From positions 434,001 to 498,000 of the forward strand of contig NZ_JAGJBY010000002.1 of the NCBI RefSeq assembly GCF_020010905.1: 64,000 nucleotides of DNA. The letters are read 5' to 3'. This stretch comes from Streptomyces acidiscabies (GTDB lineage: Bacteria > Actinomycetota > Actinomycetes > Streptomycetales > Streptomycetaceae). Both the position numbers and the translations under genes were made by a program. Below, piece by piece: positions 60,307-64,000 of the stretch; the first letter of the stretch is position 1; every line of letters begins with the position of its first letter. The notes beneath the pieces are model-generated. The model made no database searches and was not told the origin of the DNA. It was given only the letters and a program-made list of their open reading frames with translations.

Positions 60307-61095
60307 ATGCCCACGCCGCCTTCCCCGTTGCCCACCGACCGGCTCCGGTTCGCTCTGCCGCCGGTGCACGAGTCGCCCGAGGACGAGCGGCGGTACCGCA
60401 AGGAGCGGCTTGCTGGGGCCGTGCGGGTCTTTGGGCGGCTTGGGTTCGAGGACGGGGTGTCGGGGCACATCACCGCTCGGGATCCGGAGTTCAGTGACTG
60501 TTTCTGGGTGAATCCGTTCGGGATGCCGTTTCGGCATGTGACGGTGAGTGATTTGGTGCTGGCTAACTCCGAGGGGCAAGTTGTCGAGGGGAGTTATCAC
60601 GTCAACCAGGCCGCGTTCACCGTGCACGCGCAGGTGCACGCCGCGCGGCCGGACGTCGTTGCCGTCGCGCACTGCCACTCCGTGTACGGGAGGGCGCTCG
60701 CGGCGCTCGGGGAGCTGCTTGATCCGATCACGCAGGAGAGCTGCGCCTTCTTCGAGGATCACGCGCTGTACGACACGTACACCGGGGTGACCGTCGACGC
60801 GGACGAAGGGCGGCGCATCGCCTCGGCGTTGGGCTCGCGGAAGGCTCTTGTCCTGCGCAACCACGGGCTGTTGACCGTCGGGGACTCCGTGGACGCCGCC
60901 GCCTGGTGGTTCCTGTCCATGGAGCGGTCGAGCCAGGTGCAGCTGGCCGCGAAGGCCGCCGGGCGTCCCGTGCTGATCGAACGGCGCCAAGCGGTCGCCA
61001 CGCGTGAGCAGTTGGGCGGGGACCTGGTCGCGTGGATCAACTACCAGCCGCTGTGGCAGGACATCAGCCGCAGCGAACCGGACCTGCTCAGCTAG
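60307..61095 (+). CDS. Class II aldolase/adducin family protein
   Basis: A 262-residue class II aldolase-like protein. The zinc-binding histidines are in VAVAHCHSVYGRAL (HxH) and VLRNHGLLTVG, and the substrate loop in EDGVSGHITARD. Likely acts on a phosphorylated sugar or a keto-acid; the substrate is not clear. A GGAGG site precedes the ATG. Its stop shares CTAG with the convergent gene. Confidence 0.9.
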   Translation: MPTPPSPLPTDRLRFALPPVHESPEDERRYRKERLAGAVRVFGRLGFEDGVSGHITARDPEFSDCFWVNPFGMPFRHVTVSDLVLANSEGQVVEGSYHVNQAAFTVHAQVHAARPDVVAVAHCHSVYGRALAALGELLDPITQESCAFFEDHALYDTYTGVTVDADEGRRIASALGSRKALVLRNHGLLTVGDSVDAAAWWFLSMERSSQVQLAAKAAGRPVLIERRQAVATREQLGGDLVAWINYQPLWQDISRSEPDLLS

Positions 61096-61967
61096 CTTCC
61101 GAAACCCCTGAGAACCACGGTCTTCGTCCGCGCGAACTCCTCGTCCGTGAGCACCCCGGCCCGGTGCAGCTCCCCCAACTCCCGCAGGCGGCGCAGGAGT
61201 ACGTCATGGTGGTCGGCCGACGGCGGAGGCAGGGATGGGAAGTTCTCGCGAGACGGGCGGGTCGACGGGTGCGGGAGGCGCGCCGTGACGGCCGTCGCGA
61301 CCAGGGCGGTGAGCAGGTCGCGGCGCGTGTTGCCCCACAGGTCCAGGGTGTACGGGTCTTTCTCCGGCGGGAGTTTCGAGAACACCGTGTCCCGGGTGAC
61401 GAACCTCAGAAACCCGTCGTCGTAACCGGAGTTGGGCATCCACTCGACCCGGACGAGGTCTCCGACGCCGATCACGCGCGGCCCCGTCGCCCGCTTCACC
61501 CGGTCCGAGGTGTCCGCCCAGTCGATGCGGACGCGGGTGCCGTCGAAGGAGACCGTGCCGTCCGAGGAGCGCACCGAGACCGGCACCGGCGGGCCGGGGA
61601 GGAGATAGCCGGCCGTCGGGTCCTTCGGGATCTGCTCCAGGAGCAGCGCGTTGCGGATCTCCTCGGCGACGAACTCGGCGGTCCCGGCGCTGTCCGGGTC
61701 CACCAACAGGCGGTAGGGGTCGGCGGGTTCGGGGAGCCGGCCACCGGTCGCCTGGAGGAGCGGGTCGGCGCCCTCGCGCAGGCGGACCCGTAACCGGCCG
61801 CGCCTGCGCTCCGGTTCGTAGACGACGCCCGCGACCGCTTCCAGGGGGAGCGCGACCTCGCCGTACGTCTGGCGGAACAGGGGGACGGTGCGGTGCAGAC
61901 CGGGGGTGATCCTGACCGTCGTACCGTCGAAGGCCCAGGTCCCGTCGCGCTGGATGATCTCGGCCAT
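61092..61967 (-). CDS. DUF4429 protein with SHOCT-like C-terminus
   Basis: A 291-residue protein with two DUF4429-type repeats (GTWAFDGTTVRITPG and GTVSFDGTRVRIDWAD, each followed by a beta-rich segment) and a C-terminal SHOCT helix pair (LRELGELHRAGVLTDEEFARTK). These are PH-like domains found in Streptomyces; function unknown. No membrane span. Confidence 0.9.
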   Translation of the reverse strand: MAEIIQRDGTWAFDGTTVRITPGLHRTVPLFRQTYGEVALPLEAVAGVVYEPERRRGRLRVRLREGADPLLQATGGRLPEPADPYRLLVDPDSAGTAEFVAEEIRNALLLEQIPKDPTAGYLLPGPPVPVSVRSSDGTVSFDGTRVRIDWADTSDRVKRATGPRVIGVGDLVRVEWMPNSGYDDGFLRFVTRDTVFSKLPPEKDPYTLDLWGNTRRDLLTALVATAVTARLPHPSTRPSRENFPSLPPPSADHHDVLLRRLRELGELHRAGVLTDEEFARTKTVVLRGFGS

Positions 61968-62160
61968 AGGGGAATTGTCCCAGGGAGGTCAACAGGGGGT
62001 GGGAGGTCAGCGCGCGACGGTCCCGATAGGGCACAATTCGCTCTCGGTACACGGGAGTTGTCGGGGGGCCTCACAGCCCCCGCCCGTCCTCTGTCCGAGT
62101 TCTCTGTCCAGGCGCTCAGCCTGGGGTTTCTTTCTGGTCGCGGGAAGGCGGTCGTCGGAC

Positions 62161-63447
62161 GTGGCGGTGCGGGAAGCTGGGCAGGGGGCCGGTGTCGACG
62201 CCGGGGGCGTCCACACGGGCGGATGCACGTGCGGAGGGTGTCCGCACGGGGCCCGGGAAGGGCACCGGCGGGCCGTCGCGGCGTTCCTCGTGCAGCGGGA
62301 CTCCTTCGCGGCGGGCGAGGGGGTGCCGGCGGCGGTCGCGCACTCGGCGTTCGCCTCCCGGCAGTGGGTGTCGGAGGAGCTGACCCAGTCCGCCGGGGAC
62401 GTCGCCGAGCGGGGGCGCGCCGAGGGCGAGGCGTGGCTCGGCGGGCTGTGGCGGTGGGCCGTCGTCTCCGTGTGGGCGGGCGTGCTCGTGCTGCTGCTCG
62501 TGCAGGCGCTCACGGCGATCGGGGCGGGGTGGAGCAGCGCGCGGACGGCCGGTCTGCTCGCGGCGGTCGTCGTGGGGTGTGCGGTGAGCGCCGCCGCCTG
62601 GTTCCACCGGGGTCGCGGCGGGGCGCTCGCGCCGGTCATCGGGGAGGACAACCGGCTCTCCACCTCCCGTGTGGTCGCCGGGAGTTGGGTGCTGGTCGTG
62701 GCGTACTCGGTGCTCGTGCTGGTGGGGGAGCTGGCTGCCGCGTCCGGGTCCGCCGAGCGGGACGCGTTGATCGACGGGCTCGATCTCGCGCGGGGTGCGG
62801 GCGTGGTGACCGTCCTCGCCGTCGTGTGCGGAATCGCCGTACTGGTCAGGCGAGTTGTGGGCGTGCGGGTGCTGGCGCAGCGGTTGCAGAAGGTGCGGGC
62901 GCATCGGCCGCGGGCCGCCGATCTGCTGACCGACGACTCCGGGCGCGGGGCGTTCGCCGACATCCAGTACGTCGTGATCAGCGGGGTCGCCCTCGTGTTC
63001 ACCGGTGTGCGGCTCGCCCGGCGGCCCGATCAACTGCCCGACCTGCCCTGGGGGTTGGCGCTGGTCGTGCTCGTGTCGGCCGGGACCTATCTCGCCGGGA
63101 AGTACGCCGAGGGCGGGCGGCCGGTGATCCTGTCCGTCGTGCGGTCCCGGGAGGCCGGGGATCTCGACGGGCCCATCCGCACCGGTGACGACATCGAGAT
63201 CCGGGGCGCCGGATTCGTACCGCCCGGGGCGCAGAGCGCCGATCGGCTCGCCCGGATGGTCGTCCGCGTCGGGGCCGTGCATGTGCACGTGCCGCTGGTG
63301 CCGGTCGTCGGGGGGTTCAGCAATCCGACCGACGCCGTGCTGACCGTGCCGGTGCCCGCCGAGGTGGAGCCGGGGCGGGTGGAGGTGCAGGTCGTGACCG
63401 CCGCCGGGGTGGAGACCGGGCGGTACGCGATCGACGTGGCCGAATAG
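62161..63447 (+). CDS. Membrane protein with C-terminal IPT-like domain
   Basis: A 428-residue protein: a Cys-rich N-terminus (GGCTCGGCPHG), an acidic helical part, and several membrane spans (VVSVWAGVLVLLLVQAL, AGLLAAVVVGCAVSAAAWF, VVAYSVLVLVGELAA, VVTVLAVVCGIAVLV, and a pair near residues 280-315). The end (RPVILSV...DDIEIRGAGFVPPG...GRVEVQVVTAAGV) looks like an IPT/TIG-like beta-sandwich. Function unknown. GTG 62161 is a tentative start; the gap upstream (61968-62160) shows nothing definite. Confidence 0.75.
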   Translation: MAVREAGQGAGVDAGGVHTGGCTCGGCPHGAREGHRRAVAAFLVQRDSFAAGEGVPAAVAHSAFASRQWVSEELTQSAGDVAERGRAEGEAWLGGLWRWAVVSVWAGVLVLLLVQALTAIGAGWSSARTAGLLAAVVVGCAVSAAAWFHRGRGGALAPVIGEDNRLSTSRVVAGSWVLVVAYSVLVLVGELAAASGSAERDALIDGLDLARGAGVVTVLAVVCGIAVLVRRVVGVRVLAQRLQKVRAHRPRAADLLTDDSGRGAFADIQYVVISGVALVFTGVRLARRPDQLPDLPWGLALVVLVSAGTYLAGKYAEGGRPVILSVVRSREAGDLDGPIRTGDDIEIRGAGFVPPGAQSADRLARMVVRVGAVHVHVPLVPVVGGFSNPTDAVLTVPVPAEVEPGRVEVQVVTAAGVETGRYAIDVAE

Positions 63448-63559
63448 CGCCCGCTGTCGCTTTGCTGTCAGTCACGGCGGACGGTGAGCCGGGGGCACCC
63501 CGCGTCCGTATCGTCTGGTGAGGGGTTCACGGTGTGGTGGACGAGAGGCGGCGACGGCA

Positions 63560-64000
63560 ATGGCTCACGGGATGCGTACGGATACCTACCCTTCTTCGGT
63601 CGGTGGCGGCGGAGGGCAGGGCTGGCGTGACCTGGCGGCGCGGTACGCGCTCGTACCGCTGCGGATCTTTCTCGGCGTGACGTTCGTCTACGCCGGGCTC
63701 GACAAGCTCACGGACAGCGCGTTCATGAAGGACTCGGGCGCCGGGTCCCTCGGCGACACGATGCGGGCCGTACGGGACTCCTCGGCGATCCCCGCGCTCG
63801 TCGACCTGGCGCTGAAGAGCCCCGTCGGGTTCGGGTACGCCATCGCGCTCGGTGAACTCGCCGTCGGGCTCGGCGCGTTGCTCGGGCTGCTGACCCGGCT
63901 CGCGGCCCTCGGGGGACTGCTCATCTCGCTCAGCCTGTGGCTGACGGTGAGCTGGGCCTCGGACCCGTACTACTACGGCAACGACCTGCCGTACATGATG
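63560..64000 (+). CDS. DoxX family membrane protein, 3' truncated by the window
   Basis: The first 147 codons of a DoxX-type membrane protein (LVPLRIFLGVTFVYAGLDKLTD, then IALGELAVGLGALLGLLTRLAALGGLLISLSLWLTVSW). DoxX proteins are small, four-span redox-linked membrane proteins. The frame is open at the window end. Confidence 0.88.
   Translation, partial: MAHGMRTDTYPSSVGGGGGQGWRDLAARYALVPLRIFLGVTFVYAGLDKLTDSAFMKDSGAGSLGDTMRAVRDSSAIPALVDLALKSPVGFGYAIALGELAVGLGALLGLLTRLAALGGLLISLSLWLTVSWASDPYYYGNDLPYMM

Noticed and set aside
1..64000. CRISPR arrays, prophage or insertion sequences
   Set aside because: No regularly spaced repeats of array type, no phage structural genes, no transposase frame.

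Overview
The window is a high-GC, gene-dense chromosomal segment from a Streptomyces. The evidence is the codon bias (G/C at nearly every third position), GTG starts and ATGA/GTGA overlaps, a whiD-bldM pair, XRE-DUF5753/DUF397 modules, a sortase-signal surface protein, GH10-CBM2 xylanase and rare TTA codons. No rRNA, tRNA, CRISPR array, prophage or complete insertion sequence was found. Much of it follows the conserved actinobacterial block known from Mycobacterium tuberculosis (alr, tsaE, tsaB, rimI, tsaD, groES, groEL1, whiB-like, ECF sigma, guaB2, guaB3, choD-like, guaA), with Streptomyces-specific insertions.

Layout. 1-7.9 kb: a partial VWA-like protein, acpS, a hypothetical plus membrane-anchored M16 protease pair, a small gene under a possible iron box, then tsaE, an alpha/beta hydrolase and alr on the minus strand, and an L,D-transpeptidase. 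7.9-10.4 kb: accessory patch with a WhiJ-like XRE regulator, two duplicated DUF397 genes and a frameshifted small ORF. 10.4-12.9 kb: tsaB-rimI-tsaD, the tRNA t6A operon. 12.9-17.9 kb: xylan module (GH3, LacI regulator, GH10-CBM2 xylanase) with palindromic operators. 18-21.2 kb: LCP wall ligase, DGPF protein and its partner ECF42 sigma factor. 21.3-24.7 kb: a large membrane NACHT-HEAT NTPase with two TTA codons. 24.6-27.8 kb: a methyltransferase and two tandem lipoprotein deacetylases. 27.8-30.1 kb: groES-groEL1 behind two CIRCE elements. 30-35 kb: SDR, MOSC and LysR genes, then whiD, bldM and an ShbA/SigD-like sigma factor (developmental control). 35-38 kb: guaB and guaB3. 38-38.6 kb: an unusual structured intergenic element. 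38.6-43 kb: a nucleotide-sugar dehydrogenase homologue, glycerol-3-phosphate dehydrogenase and a serine hydrolase. 43.4-51.2 kb: four consecutive Ser/Thr kinase-like genes, one a clear pseudokinase. 51.4-54.8 kb: succinate-semialdehyde dehydrogenase and a ChoD-like GMC oxidoreductase. 54.8-64 kb: a sortase substrate, a membrane protein, chorismate mutase with a Phe/Tyr-type leader, guaA, a PPOX remnant, a class II aldolase, a DUF4429 protein, a membrane protein and a truncated DoxX gene.

The best candidates for something undescribed are the 38.15-38.59 kb element (a tiny basic ORF whose ribosome binding site lies in a 13-bp stem, followed by two tandem hairpin pairs with a compensatory base change), the chorismate mutase leader with an FF-T-Y peptide and two hairpins, the bldA-dependent NACHT protein, and the small gene behind an iron-box-like palindrome. 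All names come from recognising motifs and gene order by eye; no database search was run.
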